Below, piece after piece: positions 63,501 through 64,000 of a DNA stretch of 64,000 nucleotides. Origin of the DNA: Apteryx mantelli (taxonomy: Eukaryota > Chordata > Aves > Apterygiformes > Apterygidae). Each line of letters opens with the position of its first letter. Within the stretch, counting starts at the first letter, position 1. The notes beneath the pieces are model-generated. The model was not told the origin of the DNA. It ran no database searches and was given only the letters and a program-made list of their open reading frames with translations. Location of the stretch: positions 27,531,958-27,595,957 of the forward strand of contig NC_089979.1 of the NCBI RefSeq assembly GCF_036417845.1. The letters run 5' to 3'. The position numbers and the translations under genes are program-made.

Positions 63501-64000
63501 TGCAAAAGAAATTCAGCTCATCATTCAACCACACCACAGCACGAAAGTCATAAATCATTGTTTTCAAACTTAGGATAATTCACCCCACTAATAAAAAGCT
63601 ACTCAAATTGAAAGAGGTTTTCACAACCTAACCAATACATAAAATGATGACACTCTTGTAATAGGGTCAATAAAATTGAATTATGACTTGCCTCCAAAAC
63701 ACCTGTGCCAAGTGGGCAAGAAGACAACGGTCTGCTGAAAGAAATTTCTCTGGGGCTGGAAGAGAACTTTTTGGCTCATGAGAAGCTCCTGTGTTGTCTT
63801 GTCTGCTGGCCAGTTACCACATTTATCAATAAATTACATGGATTAAGTAGCGAGGAGTTGTAGTTACCACATCTGTTTAAGAAGGAAATAAAGCAAGGCA
63901 TGAAGTCAGAGCAGGAACACCCATCTTCCACCTGCAAACAATTCCTAAGGAAGATAAATCCTCACAGTCTTTAAAATAATATATTGTTTTATGTGGATTG
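54549..64000. other. Intergenic sequence downstream of ATP6V1C1
   Basis: No exon of a recognised gene, including BAALC, is visible. GC-richer patches occur at about 55,950-56,180 and 57,230-57,620. An imperfect TTG/CTG microsatellite lies at about 61,269-61,297. Open frames are short and lack recognisable motifs. Conserved vertebrate order would place BAALC further downstream (inference). Confidence 0.55.
61269..61297. repeat. Imperfect (TTG)n/(CTG) microsatellite
   Basis: About nine trinucleotide units of GTT interrupted regularly by GCT. Simple repeat in intergenic DNA. Confidence 0.8.

Noticed and set aside
1..64000. CRISPR arrays, tRNA or rRNA genes, and exons of AZIN1 or BAALC
   Set aside because: I looked for regularly spaced repeats, cloverleaf genes with A/B boxes, and expected flanking-gene peptides. 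None was recognised, and the DNA is vertebrate, so CRISPR is not expected.

Overview
The window is vertebrate nuclear DNA and very probably avian. It holds one split gene of 13 exons with GT-AG introns and a large CpG-island promoter. The only interspersed repeats I can recognise are three CR1 LINE pieces, the dominant repeat family of bird genomes. The species cannot be named from the sequence alone.

The gene is ATP6V1C1, which encodes subunit C1 of the V1 sector of the vacuolar proton ATPase. It is on the + strand from the CpG island at about 25.4-26.5 kb to a poly(A) signal at 49.49 kb. Exon 1 (about 26.03-26.17 kb) is non-coding. Twelve coding exons lie between 32,412 and 48,997. Their lengths sum to 1,149 bases, giving an intact 382-residue protein with every splice phase consistent. 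The promoter carries a TCACGTGA palindrome matching the TFEB/TFE3 CLEAR element, as expected for a lysosomal V-ATPase gene, and a second 10-bp E-box palindrome lies just upstream of it.

Region by region: 1-25.4 kb has no recognised host gene and should be the interval towards AZIN1 if the usual vertebrate gene order holds. It contains GC-rich patches, an isolated exon-like segment at 15.74 kb, a 20-bp perfect palindrome at 5.0 kb, and a broken minus-strand coding relic at 20.86-21.29 kb. The relic may be a processed pseudogene or an endogenous non-retroviral viral fragment. The interval 25.4-49.5 kb is ATP6V1C1. Its introns contain a 3'-end CR1 fragment (35.27 kb, minus strand), a striking double hairpin (40.10-40.26 kb), a possible unannotated 58-codon cassette exon (47.93 kb), and a G-rich tract (48.70 kb). 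The interval 49.5-64 kb is downstream intergenic sequence towards BAALC (inferred), with two plus-strand CR1 copies at 51.0-51.9 and 53.1-54.5 kb.

No operon-like system, CRISPR array, tRNA or rRNA gene was found. The most unusual items are the double hairpin, the broken minus-strand relic and the frame-preserving candidate cassette exon. All three are hypotheses from reading the sequence and have not been tested by alignment.
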